A stretch of 64,000 nucleotides of DNA from Gp6-AA40 sp035649395. Its GTDB lineage: Bacteria > Acidobacteriota > Vicinamibacteria > Vicinamibacterales > UBA2999. Shown here one piece after another: positions 55,899-63,892 of this stretch. The first letter of the stretch is position 1. The number at the start of each line of letters is the position of its first letter. The stretch is taken from positions 1 through 64,000 of the forward strand of contig DASRJR010000215.1 in the NCBI GenBank assembly GCA_035649395.1, written 5' to 3'. The notes beneath the pieces were generated by a model. The model saw only the letters and a list, made by a program, of their open reading frames with translations. It was not told the origin of the DNA and searched no databases. The translations under genes were made by a program, and so were the position numbers.

Positions 55899-56623
55899 AC
55901 CTCACACCGGACAAGACGCCCGAGCGCATCGCGGGGATGTTCGACGCGATCGCCCCGCGCTACGACCTGCTGAATCATCTGCTGAGCGCCGGCATCGATC
56001 GGCGGTGGCGGCGAGAGGCGATTGCCTCGCTGCAGCTCTCCGGACGCGAAACGCTGATCGACGTCTGCACCGGGACGGCCGATGTCGCCCTCGAGGCGCG
56101 TGGGGCGCGTCGCATCCTGGGCATCGATTTCGCAGGAGAGATGCTGCGGCTGGGACTCGATAAGATCCGTGCGGCGCACCAGGCCCGACGCATCACGCTC
56201 GTCCGCGGCGATGCGACCGCGATTCCCGCGCCCGACGCCTGCGCCGAGGCCGCCACGGTCGCCTTCGGCATACGCAATGTAGAGCATCCCGATCGCGCCT
56301 GCGTCGAGTTGGCGCGCGTGCTTCGCCCTGGCGGGCGGCTGGCGATTCTGGAGTTTGGCGTGCCGAGGATTCCGGGGATTAGCGCTGTCTACCTCTGGTA
56401 CTTCAGGAACATCTTGCCCCGAATTGGCCGACTCATTTCGGGGCACATGGGCGCCTACTCGTATCTGCCGGCGTCGGTGACCACGTTTCCCCCTGCAGCT
56501 GAGTTTGTGACAATACTGCGTCAATCCGGGTTTCACGACGTTCGCGCCGTCCCGCTGACGTTCGGCGTCGTCTATCTCTATACGGCAGTCAGGAATCAGG
56601 AGGCGGGAATCGGGAATCAGTAG
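55892..56623 (+). CDS. menG: Demethylmenaquinone/ubiquinone methyltransferase
   Basis: SAM-dependent C-methylation that completes menaquinone. The product has TPERIAGMFDAIAPRYDLLNHLLSAGIDRRWRR, VCTGTADVALEA (SAM site), AEAATVAFGIRNVEHPDRACVELARVLRPGGRLAILEFG and the UbiE-type AYSYLPASVTTFP. The start is probably GTG 55892 or 55883; earlier GTGs (to 55850) read only repeat. The last residues (RNQEAGIGNQ) are encoded by a GGAATC-type repeat and are not family sequence. It is the final gene of the menaquinone set. Confidence 0.93.
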   Translation: MANLTPDKTPERIAGMFDAIAPRYDLLNHLLSAGIDRRWRREAIASLQLSGRETLIDVCTGTADVALEARGARRILGIDFAGEMLRLGLDKIRAAHQARRITLVRGDATAIPAPDACAEAATVAFGIRNVEHPDRACVELARVLRPGGRLAILEFGVPRIPGISAVYLWYFRNILPRIGRLISGHMGAYSYLPASVTTFPPAAEFVTILRQSGFHDVRAVPLTFGVVYLYTAVRNQEAGIGNQ

Positions 56624-56714
56624 GAGGCAGCACGGAGCTCGTAGGAAACAGGCCTACGCTTGAGTCCTTCTGCGCTGATTCCTGCTGATTCCTGATTCCT
56701 GCCTCCTGATTCCT
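56591..56714. repeat. Inverted GGAATC/GATTCC repeat after ubiE
   Basis: The 21-base stretch at 56591-56611 (AGGAATCAGGAGGCGGGAATC) pairs with 56694-56714 with only one mismatch, which is a G-T wobble in RNA. Between them lie further CTGATTCC units. It is the terminator-like region of the menaquinone operon and overlaps the ubiE stop. Confidence 0.8.
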
Positions 56715-56756
56715 CTAACTCCTTGTGCCAGCGGGTTATAATTCCCCTTCAGGCCG

Positions 56757-57710
56757 TTGATCCATTTCGACATCGAGGAACGGTATCAGGACGAACAGAC
56801 CGTCGGCCGCGCACTTTCGGCTGGCAACATCGTCGTTCTTTCGCTGCTCCTGCACCTGCTCGTCATCTTCATCATCCAGTTCGCACCTCGCCTGACCCTG
56901 TTCCTGCCGTCAGAAGAGGAGCTCAAGGCCCGTCAGGAGGAGCTCCTGAGGCAGCAACGCGAGCGCGAGCGGAACGAGCGCCGCTTCGTCTTCATTCAGC
57001 CGCGCCTCGAGCTGGAGACGCCAAAACCAAAGCCCGACGTCGACTTGTCCGATTTGAATCGACGCGCCCAGTCACCTCAGCGGGCGTTGAAACCAGACAA
57101 CCCGCTGCCGTTTGCCCGCGGGAACACTCCGGAACGCATCGAGCAGGCACAGCCCGAACAGGCGCGTGGCGCTGAGACTCCGGTCAAGCCCGATACGAGC
57201 CCGCCACAGCCAAACCCGCAAGAGCAGACGGCGCAGCAGTTGCCGCGCGCCGATCAGGGCATTCGCCGAGCGCCTGAGATCTCACGCCCTGCTCAGGGAG
57301 CGCTCGGTGAGGCGTTGCGCAACCTGCAGAAATACGTCCAGAACGAAACGTTTCACAACGAGCAGGGCGGCGCGAACGATCCCGGCGCGACGATCCAGTT
57401 CGACAGCAAGGGCATCGACTTTGGACCCTGGCTGCGCCGCTTCGTCTCGCAGGTACGTCGAAACTGGTTCGTGCCCTATGCCGCCATGACCTTCCGTGGT
57501 CGTGTCGTGCTGCAGTTCAACATCCACAAGAACGGCGCCATCACGGACGTCCTCGTCGCCTCACCATCCAACATCGAGGCGTTCAATCGCGCCGCCTACA
57601 ATGCGATACTCGGCTCGAACCCGACTGAACCGCTGCCGCCGGACTATCCGGATCCCGTGGCGTTCTTCACGGTGACGTTCTACTACAACGAGCAGCCGCC
57701 GCTCCGTTGA
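56757..57710 (+). CDS. TonB-type energy transducer (C-terminal TonB domain)
   Basis: The 317-residue product begins at TTG 56757 (IHFDIEERYQDEQTVGRA), has one transmembrane helix (IVVLSLLLHLLVIFIIQFA), a long charged/Pro-rich periplasmic linker (EELKARQEELLRQQRERERNE; PKPKPDVDLSD), and a C-terminal TonB domain (FVSQVRRNWFVPYAAMTFRGRVVLQFNIHKNGAITDVLVA). It probably transfers proton-motive-force energy to outer-membrane receptors. A TATAAT at 56737-56742 lies 14 bases upstream, but no -35 element is placed for it. Confidence 0.82.
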   Translation: MIHFDIEERYQDEQTVGRALSAGNIVVLSLLLHLLVIFIIQFAPRLTLFLPSEEELKARQEELLRQQRERERNERRFVFIQPRLELETPKPKPDVDLSDLNRRAQSPQRALKPDNPLPFARGNTPERIEQAQPEQARGAETPVKPDTSPPQPNPQEQTAQQLPRADQGIRRAPEISRPAQGALGEALRNLQKYVQNETFHNEQGGANDPGATIQFDSKGIDFGPWLRRFVSQVRRNWFVPYAAMTFRGRVVLQFNIHKNGAITDVLVASPSNIEAFNRAAYNAILGSNPTEPLPPDYPDPVAFFTVTFYYNEQPPLR

Positions 57711-57724
57711 GACCTCGACTGAAC

Positions 57725-57805
57725 ATGCCGACCCGGACGCAGCAGCTCGGTCTGATCATCGTGCTTGCCGCTCTCGCGCTGTACGTCATCATCAGCGTGC
57801 GTTGA
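57725..57805 (+). CDS. 26-aa single-helix membrane peptide
   Basis: An ATG frame MPTRTQQLGLIIVLAALALY continues as VIISVR and then a stop: a basic N-terminus, one clean transmembrane helix, a basic end. It fills the gap between the TonB-type gene and miaA, and its stop (TGA, 57803-57805) overlaps the miaA start (TTG 57802). No strong ribosome site is seen. It may be a real microprotein or just a spacer; I give it moderate-low confidence. Confidence 0.4.
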   Translation: MPTRTQQLGLIIVLAALALYVIISVR

Positions 57806-58800
57806 ACGAGCGGCCTTCGACTGCGTTCAGGCCCGCCCGATCAGAAGAGGGGCGGCCACTCATCCTCGCCGTGCTCGGTCCGACCGCGACGGGCAAAAGC
57901 GCGCTGGGCCTCGCCCTGGCCGAACGATACGGCGGCGAGATCGTCAACTGCGATTCGACCGCGGTGTATCGCGGATTCGACATCGGCACGGACAAAGTGC
58001 CGTCCGACGAACGGCGTGGCGTCCCGCATCACCTCATCGACATCGCCGAGCCGACCGATGTCTACACGGCCGCGCAGTACGCTCGCGATGCCGATCGTGC
58101 GATTCGCGAGATTCATGCGCGAGGTGGGCTGCCGATTCTCGTCGGGGGCACCGGCTTTTACTATCGCGCGCTCACTCGCGGCCTGTTCCCTGGTCCCGGC
58201 GCCGATAGCGGACTGCGTGCGCGGCTCGACCGCGTGGCGGCGCGCAAAGGGCCGGAACGCCTGCATCGCATGCTGCAGCGCGTCGATCCCGAGTCGGCGG
58301 CGCGAATCATGCCGCGCGATCGAAAGCGGCTGGTTCGAGCGCTCGAAGTGTTTCTGGCGACGGGGCGGCCGCTCACGTCGCATTTCGCCGACACACAGTC
58401 GCCGATCTCGGACTGCGAGATTGTCGCGATGGCCCTCACGATACCGCCGCCGCTGATCGCTGAACGCGTGGCGCGCCGTGTCGACGCACAGTTCGCCGCC
58501 GGCATCGTCAACGAGGTGAAAGGACTGCTCGCGCGTGGCGTGCCCGCCGATGCGCGGCCGTTCGGTGGACTCGTCTATCGTCAGGTGATGGAGATGCTGC
58601 GAGGGGTCAGAGACGAGGCCGCCACACGCGCGCTCATCGTCCAGGAGAACCGTCGCTATGCTCGCCGCCAGTTGATCTGGTTCCGTAAAGAGCCTAACCT
58701 TATCTGGTTCGATGGACCCGGCGAGCGGCCGGAGATCCTTCATCGCGTCGACGGCGCGCTCGCCTCGCGCGGTGTGCGCACGCGAGGAGACGCGCCCTGA
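57802..58800 (+). CDS. miaA: tRNA dimethylallyltransferase
   Basis: Adds dimethylallyl to A37 of UNN-decoding tRNAs. The 332-residue product has the P-loop LGPTATGKSALGLALAERYGG, the DSTAVYRGFDIGTDK segment, PHHLIDIAEPTDVYTAAQY, and VGGTGFYYRALTRGLF. The start is TTG 57802, as no ATG precedes the P-loop in frame. It shares TGATG with hfq, the classical miaA-hfq pair. Confidence 0.95.
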   Translation: MNERPSTAFRPARSEEGRPLILAVLGPTATGKSALGLALAERYGGEIVNCDSTAVYRGFDIGTDKVPSDERRGVPHHLIDIAEPTDVYTAAQYARDADRAIREIHARGGLPILVGGTGFYYRALTRGLFPGPGADSGLRARLDRVAARKGPERLHRMLQRVDPESAARIMPRDRKRLVRALEVFLATGRPLTSHFADTQSPISDCEIVAMALTIPPPLIAERVARRVDAQFAAGIVNEVKGLLARGVPADARPFGGLVYRQVMEMLRGVRDEAATRALIVQENRRYARRQLIWFRKEPNLIWFDGPGERPEILHRVDGALASRGVRTRGDAP

Positions 58801-59033
58801 TGGCCCAGGTATCAGAACCACGCACCTCGTCCCCGGCTCCGCCCAACATTCAAGACGCCTTTCTGAATTACGCGAGGCGCGATCGCCTGGGCGTCACGAT
58901 TCATCTGGTGAACGGTCGTCAATTCGACGCTCGGATCAAGAATTTCGACAAGTTTGCGCTGGTCGTCGAGGTGGACGGCGCCGACCAACTCGTGTTCAAG
59001 CACGCCATCGCGACCATCGAGACCAACACCTAA
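58800..59033 (+). CDS. hfq: RNA chaperone Hfq
   Basis: Hexameric Sm-like protein that pairs small RNAs with mRNA. The 77-residue product has the Sm1 motif NIQDAFLNYARRDRLGVTIHLVNGRQFDARIKNFDKFALVVE and the Sm2 motif DQLVFKHAIATI. The usual KH in Sm2 is kept. The N-terminus has an unusual Pro/Ser-rich leader of about 14 residues. Linked to miaA upstream and, by one base, to deoB downstream. Confidence 0.95.
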   Translation: MAQVSEPRTSSPAPPNIQDAFLNYARRDRLGVTIHLVNGRQFDARIKNFDKFALVVEVDGADQLVFKHAIATIETNT

Positions 59034-59034
59034 C

Positions 59035-60219
59035 CTGACTCCCTTCTCTCGCGTCATCCTGATCGTGCTCGACAGCGTCGGTTGCGGCGAATTGCCCGAC
59101 GCGGCCGCATACGGCGACGAAGGCAGCAACACACTCGGCAACATCGCAAAACACCGCCCGCTCCGCGTACCGCATTTGCGCGCGCTTGGCCTGGGGCGTG
59201 TCGTCGATCTGTCTGCGGCACCGGAGTCCACCGCGCCGCAGGCGGCGTACGGCCGCATGGCGGAGGCGTCAGCCGGCAAGGATTCGGTGACCGGCCATTG
59301 GGAGATGATGGGAGTGGTGCTCGACCGCCCATTCCCGACGTTTCCGACTGGGTTTCCAGCCGAGGTCATCGCGACATTCGAGCAGCGAATCGGCCGCCCC
59401 GTGCTTGGCAACGTGGTGGCGTCAGGGACGGAAATCATCGCCCGTCTCGGCGCCGAGCACGTCCACACCGGCTACCCAATCGTGTATACGTCGGCCGACA
59501 GCGTGTTTCAGATTGCCGCGCACGAAGAGGTCATATCGGTGCCCGAGCTGTATCGGATGTGCGAGGTCGCGTTCGAGCTGGTTGGACGCGGTATGGGCGT
59601 CGGACGAGTGATCGCCCGGCCGTTCGTCGGCACCCCAGGTGCGTTCATGCGCACGGCGAACAGACACGATTACGCCCTCGATCCGGCCGGGGAAACGCTG
59701 CTCGATTTGCTGACTCGGCGCAACATTCCGGTTGTCGCGATCGGCAAAGTGAAAGATCTGTTCGCGGGCCGTGGCATCACGCGTGCGACGCCGACGGCGA
59801 GCGATGACGAGGGGGTCACGCGGGTGCTGGAGGCGATGCACACGGAGCAGGAGGGGCTGATCTTCGTCAACCTCGTTGACTTCGATACGGTGTACGGGCA
59901 TCGCAATGACGTCGACGGCTATGCGATGAACCTCGAGCGATTCGACGAGCGACTCCAGTCGGTACTCGAGGCCCTCGGTGCGTCAGACCTCTTGATCATC
60001 ACTGCCGATCACGGCAACGACCCGACGACCCCGAGCACCGATCATTCGCGCGAGCACGTGCCGCTGCTGGTGACGGGTTCACGCGTGCGCCGCGGCACCC
60101 GTCTGGGTACCCGCCAGACCTTTGCCGATCTCGGCCAAACGCTGGCCGCCAACTTCGGTGTGGGACCGCTGGCGCACGGCACGAGCTTCCTGGAGGACAT
60201 CGTTGTCGACCATTCGTGA
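59035..60219 (+). CDS. deoB: Phosphopentomutase
   Basis: Interconverts ribose-1- and ribose-5-phosphate (and deoxyribose). The 394-residue product has the alkaline-phosphatase-fold metal sites: SRVILIVLDSVGCGELPDAAAYGDEGSNTLGNIA, GKDSVTGHWEMMG, GTPGAFMRTANRHDYA, VNLVDFDTVYGHRNDV and LIITADHGNDPTT. The frame has no ATG, GTG or TTG at the expected start; I place it at CTG 59035 (LTPFSRVILIV), one base after the hfq stop. The only canonical upstream start is a GTG at 58954 inside hfq, with an unrelated leader. Fits with mtnP: both feed pentose phosphates. Confidence 0.88.
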   Translation: MTPFSRVILIVLDSVGCGELPDAAAYGDEGSNTLGNIAKHRPLRVPHLRALGLGRVVDLSAAPESTAPQAAYGRMAEASAGKDSVTGHWEMMGVVLDRPFPTFPTGFPAEVIATFEQRIGRPVLGNVVASGTEIIARLGAEHVHTGYPIVYTSADSVFQIAAHEEVISVPELYRMCEVAFELVGRGMGVGRVIARPFVGTPGAFMRTANRHDYALDPAGETLLDLLTRRNIPVVAIGKVKDLFAGRGITRATPTASDDEGVTRVLEAMHTEQEGLIFVNLVDFDTVYGHRNDVDGYAMNLERFDERLQSVLEALGASDLLIITADHGNDPTTPSTDHSREHVPLLVTGSRVRRGTRLGTRQTFADLGQTLAANFGVGPLAHGTSFLEDIVVDHS

Positions 60220-61261
60220 GTCGCTCGAGCAGCGCGAGCGCGAGACGCTTGCCGCGCAGGCGGCCAAGAGCGCGAGCTCGCGCGGCCGGCTCAGGCCCGA
60301 GCCCGAAGACGATGTGCGGCCAGCGTTTCAGCACGATCGCGATCGGATCATTCACAGCAAGGCGTTCCGCCGCCTCAAGCACAAGACCCAGGTGTTCTTC
60401 GCGCCGGCCGGCGACCACTATCGCACCCGGCTCACGCACAGCCTGGAGGTGTCCCAGATCGCGCGTACTATCGCCAAAGTGCTTCGTCTGCACGAGGAGC
60501 TCACCGAGTCGATCGCACTCGGCCACGATCTCGGGCACACACCGTTCGGCCACGCCGGCGAGCGGGTACTCGACTCGCTCGTGCCCGGAGGGTTCCGGCA
60601 CTACGAGCAGAGCCTGCGCGTGGTCGACGTGCTCGAGAACGATGGCAAAGGGCTGAACCTCACCTGGGAGGTCCGCGACGGGATCGGTCGGCACTCGAAA
60701 GGGAAGGACGGGTCGCCCGTCGGTCTCGCTCCCGAGAAACGAGCCGCCACGCTCGAGGGCCAGGTGATGCGCGTCGCCGACCTGATCGCTTATGTGAACC
60801 ACGACATCGACGACGCGGTGCGGGCGGGCGTGCTGCATCCCGGAGACCTGCCAGACGACGCGGTGCGCGTGCTCGGGGCATCCTCGTCAGCGCGCATTGC
60901 CACGATGGTGAAAGACGTGGTGACCGAGACGCAGCGCGGCAACCTGACCGAGATCAGCATGAGCGATGAAGTGCTGTCGGCCACGTTGGCGATGCGGTCG
61001 TTCTTGTTCAGCGCCGTCTACGAGAATGACACCGCGACTGCCGAGTTCAAGAAGACGAGCGACATCCTCGGAGGCCTCTGGGAACGCGTTCGCGAGCGCC
61101 CTGCCGAGCTGCTCGACGCGCGCATCGTCGAGACGGAGGGCCTCGATGCGGCGGTGAGGGATTTCCTCGCCGGCATGACCGACCGATTCGCCGTCGCTCT
61201 CTATGAGCGGCTGTTCATCCCGAAGCCGTGGGTCGGCCCGATGGCTTGGAGCCAACTCTAG
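60203..61261 (+). CDS. dgt: Deoxyguanosinetriphosphate triphosphohydrolase-like protein
   Basis: HD-domain dNTPase. The 352-residue product has RPAFQHDRDRIIHSKAFRRLKHKTQVF, THSLEVSQIARTIAK, and the HD motif GHDLGHTPFGHAGE, with YVNHDIDDAV later. The start is TTG 60203, strongly supported by GGAGG at 60192-60196. It overlaps deoB by 17 bases. It may lower dGTP pools or act on other dNTPs. Confidence 0.9.
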   Translation: MSTIRESLEQRERETLAAQAAKSASSRGRLRPEPEDDVRPAFQHDRDRIIHSKAFRRLKHKTQVFFAPAGDHYRTRLTHSLEVSQIARTIAKVLRLHEELTESIALGHDLGHTPFGHAGERVLDSLVPGGFRHYEQSLRVVDVLENDGKGLNLTWEVRDGIGRHSKGKDGSPVGLAPEKRAATLEGQVMRVADLIAYVNHDIDDAVRAGVLHPGDLPDDAVRVLGASSSARIATMVKDVVTETQRGNLTEISMSDEVLSATLAMRSFLFSAVYENDTATAEFKKTSDILGGLWERVRERPAELLDARIVETEGLDAAVRDFLAGMTDRFAVALYERLFIPKPWVGPMAWSQL

Positions 61262-61280
61262 ACATCTGGGCTGGCCCAGG

Positions 61281-61311
61281 CTGATTCCTGATTCCCGAAT
61301 CCTGATTCCTT
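61281..61311. repeat. GATTCC-type tandem repeat
   Basis: Three CTGATTCC/CGAATCC units lie between dgt and yceD, ending 11 bases before a TATAAT (61323-61328). The same word family occurs after ubiE (56591-56714). Confidence 0.75.
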
Positions 61312-61375
61312 GGAGGTCGCAGTATAATGACAGGTCCCCTTTCGCACGATTTTCGCGAAGGGGCTTGCCGGCCGT

Positions 61376-61894
61376 ATGCAACTCGACCTGACCCGATATC
61401 GCCAAGGGCTCAATCACTTCTCGCGAGTGTTTCAGCCCGACGACGTCGGCCAGGAGGGCGAGGCGTATCGAATCGCCGAGCCGGTCCACGTGGACATGCA
61501 GATCCACAAGGACAAGCAGCGATTCCGGCTGGTGGGCACGGTGCGGACGCGGCTGGAACTGTCATGCAGCCGCTGCCTCGAGCCATTCTCGCTGCCGATC
61601 GACAGCAGCTTCGACCTGCGTTACCTCCCGGTCGAGGCTGCGGGCGAGGGCAGTGAGACCGACCGCGAGGTCAGCGAAGAGGATCTCGACGCCAGCGTCT
61701 ATCGGGACGATCAAATCGATCTGAACGAGTTGCTGCGCGAGCAGTTCTATCTCACGCTGCCGATGAAGCCGCTGTGCCGGGAGGACTGCGCGGGCTTGTG
61801 CCCGCAGTGCGGCACGAACCGGAATACCGGGACGTGCGTATGTTCGCCGCAATGGGAGGACCCGCGCCTCGCGCCGTTGAAGCGACTGATTTAG
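61376..61894 (+). CDS. yceD: YceD/DUF177 family protein
   Basis: A metal-binding protein of unclear role found upstream of rpmF across bacteria, linked to rRNA accumulation. The 172-residue product has FQPDDVGQEGEAYRI at the start, RFRLVGTVRTRLELSCSRCLEPFSLPI (CSRC), the acidic VSEEDLDAS segment, and LCREDCAGLCPQCGTN. Cys clusters suggest zinc binding. A TATAAT lies at 61323-61328, about 50 bases before the start. First gene of the fatty-acid operon. Confidence 0.9.
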   Translation: MQLDLTRYRQGLNHFSRVFQPDDVGQEGEAYRIAEPVHVDMQIHKDKQRFRLVGTVRTRLELSCSRCLEPFSLPIDSSFDLRYLPVEAAGEGSETDREVSEEDLDASVYRDDQIDLNELLREQFYLTLPMKPLCREDCAGLCPQCGTNRNTGTCVCSPQWEDPRLAPLKRLI

Positions 61895-61909
61895 ACGTTC
61901 GATCAGACT

Positions 61910-62092
61910 ATGCCGAATCCAAAACGCCGCCATTCCAAGACGCGCACTGCCAAGCGCCGCACGCACGACGCGCTGCGCGCCGCCACGACGGGCCTGTGCC
62001 CACAGTGTCACGAGCCGAAAGCCCCGCATCGCATTTGCCCGCACTGCGGGTACTACAAGACGCGACAGGTCAGGCCCGTCGACGAGGAATAG
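61910..62092 (+). CDS. rpmF: Ribosomal protein bL32
   Basis: The 60-residue basic product MPNPKRRHSKTRTAKRRTHD...CPQCHEPKAPHRICPHCGYY has the two CxxC pairs of zinc-binding L32. Sits 15 bases after yceD in the conserved yceD-rpmF order. Confidence 0.96.
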   Translation: MPNPKRRHSKTRTAKRRTHDALRAATTGLCPQCHEPKAPHRICPHCGYYKTRQVRPVDEE

Positions 62093-62105
62093 TGGCGATC
62101 GACGC

Positions 62106-63065
62106 GTGATCGCCTTCATCTTTCCAGGCCAGGGCTCTCAGCAGGTCGGCATGGGTCGCGCGCTCGCCGAGGCGTTCCCCGAGGCGCAGCGTGTCTTCGC
62201 GGACGCCGACGCGGCCTTTGCGAGCGAAGCGTCCTCTCCTCGATCGCTGAGCACGTTGTGCTTCGAAGGCCCCGAGGCGGAGCTGATGCTCACCGAGATC
62301 ACCCAGCCGGCGATCCTCACGGCCAGCATCGCCGCCTGCCGTGTCCTCGAGGCGCGAGGCATCCGACCGTCGTTCGTCGCTGGCCACAGCCTCGGTGAGT
62401 ATTCAGCCCATGTCGCCGCCGGCACGATCGGCTTCGGCGACGCCGTGCGGCTGGTGCGCCGGCGCGGCCGCTATATGCAGGAGGCGGTGCCCGTCGGCGT
62501 CGGGGCGATGGCGGCGATCCTCGGCGCCGAGCTCGACGTCGTTCAGCGCGCATGTGACGAGGCTGCGCAAGGCGAGGTGGTGAGCCCCGCGAACATCAAT
62601 GCGCCGGGCCAGATCGTGATTGCCGGCCATGCCGCGGCCGTGCAGCGTGCCTCCGAGCGGGCGCGCGCGCTCGGGGCAAAGCGAGCCATCCCGCTGTCGG
62701 TGAGCGCTCCATTCCACTGTGCGTTGATGGCGCCTGCCGAAGCGCGACTCGAGCCGGAGCTTCGCGACTTGCTGGCGGCGTCGCCGCTCGTGCCCGTCGT
62801 CGCCAACGTCGACGCGCAGCCCAAACGTGAGGCCTGGGCCGCCATCGATGCGCTCGTCCGGCAGGTGTCCGCGCCCGTGCGTTGGGCCGACGTCGTCCAA
62901 CGCCTTGCGTCCGAGGGCATCACCACGTATGTTGAGGTGGGCCCAGGTGCGGTGCTCAGCGGTCTGGTCCGGAAGATCCACAAAGATGCTCGCGTGGTGC
63001 AGTTCGGGTCGCCTGACGACCTCGGCACGATCGTAGCGGCATGCTCGACTTCGGCGGAAAACTAG
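62106..63065 (+). CDS. fabD: Malonyl-CoA:ACP transacylase
   Basis: Loads malonate onto acyl carrier protein for fatty acid synthesis. The 319-residue product has IFPGQGSQQVGMG, the nucleophile motif GHSLGEYSAH (Ser95), and SAPFHCALM with the catalytic His. Start GTG 62106. The plsX and fabH genes that usually lie between rpmF and fabD are absent here. It overlaps fabG by 25 bases. Confidence 0.95.
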   Translation: MIAFIFPGQGSQQVGMGRALAEAFPEAQRVFADADAAFASEASSPRSLSTLCFEGPEAELMLTEITQPAILTASIAACRVLEARGIRPSFVAGHSLGEYSAHVAAGTIGFGDAVRLVRRRGRYMQEAVPVGVGAMAAILGAELDVVQRACDEAAQGEVVSPANINAPGQIVIAGHAAAVQRASERARALGAKRAIPLSVSAPFHCALMAPAEARLEPELRDLLAASPLVPVVANVDAQPKREAWAAIDALVRQVSAPVRWADVVQRLASEGITTYVEVGPGAVLSGLVRKIHKDARVVQFGSPDDLGTIVAACSTSAEN

Positions 63066-63781
63066 CGATTGTGACCGGCGCGTCGCGCGGCATCGGCCGC
63101 GGCGTTGCCGAGATGCTCGCCGCCCGCGGCGCGCACGTCATCGCCGCCGCCCGCAGCGACAACGCCAAGGCCACGGTCGACGCGATCCAGGCCGCCGGCG
63201 GCCGCGCCGAGGTCGTCTCGTTGGACGTGACCGACACGGCGGCCGTCGACGCCATGGTGGCCGGTGTGTTGGAGCGGCACGGCCGCATCGACGTGCTCGT
63301 CAACAACGCGGGGATCACGCGCGATCAGCTGATGCTCCGCATGAAGCGTCAGGAGTGGGACGAGGTCATCGCCACCAACCTGACGGCGGCCTTCACGTGC
63401 GTGCAGGCGGTGCTGAAGCCGATGATCAAGCAGCGCAACGGACGGATTATCAGCGTCAGCTCGGTCGTCGGGCAGATGGGGAATGCGGGTCAGGCCAACT
63501 ACGCGGCATCCAAGGCCGGGTTGATCGGGTTCAGCCTGGCGCTCGCGCGCGAAGTCGCGTCGCGGAACATCACGGTGAACGTCGTGGCACCGGGCATGAT
63601 CGATACCGATATGACCCGCGCCGTCGCGGGGAAAGCGCAGTCCGATTGGGAAGCGCTGATTCCGCTCAAACGCCTCGGCCTGCCGGCGGACATCGCCGCG
63701 GCCGTCTGCTTTCTCGCCTCGGATGAGGCGTCGTATATTACGGGTCACGTTCTCGCCGTAAATGGCGGCATGTACATGTAA
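63041..63781 (+). CDS. fabG: 3-oxoacyl-ACP reductase
   Basis: NADPH-dependent reduction of 3-oxoacyl-ACP. The 246-residue product has VTGASRGIGRG, the NNAG segment, and the Ser141-Tyr154-Lys158 catalytic set (SVSSVVGQMG; NYAASKAG). ATG 63041 is within fabD. Length and motifs are normal. Confidence 0.95.
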   Translation: MLDFGGKLAIVTGASRGIGRGVAEMLAARGAHVIAAARSDNAKATVDAIQAAGGRAEVVSLDVTDTAAVDAMVAGVLERHGRIDVLVNNAGITRDQLMLRMKRQEWDEVIATNLTAAFTCVQAVLKPMIKQRNGRIISVSSVVGQMGNAGQANYAASKAGLIGFSLALAREVASRNITVNVVAPGMIDTDMTRAVAGKAQSDWEALIPLKRLGLPADIAAAVCFLASDEASYITGHVLAVNGGMYM

Positions 63782-63815
63782 TCAAAGCCACGTGCTCAAT
63801 GACCGCCCCGGATGA

Positions 63816-63837
63816 CGGCGGGTCTTCAAACCCGCCG
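63816..63837 (+). repeat. TTNA-loop intergenic hairpin (copy 10)
   Basis: CGGCGGGT, CTTCAA, ACCCGCCG: a perfect 8-bp stem between fabG and acpP. The central four bases of the loop are TTCA. A tandem ATTGGGC ATTGGGC (about 63861-63874) follows, then the acpP ribosome site. Confidence 0.75.
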
Positions 63838-63892
63838 ACGTGAGGAGTCGAACAATGAGCATTGGGCATTGGGCGTTGATTAGGAGGATTCG

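Noticed and set aside
56737..56742. TATAAT 14 bases before the TonB-type gene as a promoter
   Set aside because: No -35 element at 16-18 bases spacing, and the start codon would be almost leaderless. Mentioned in the gene entry only.
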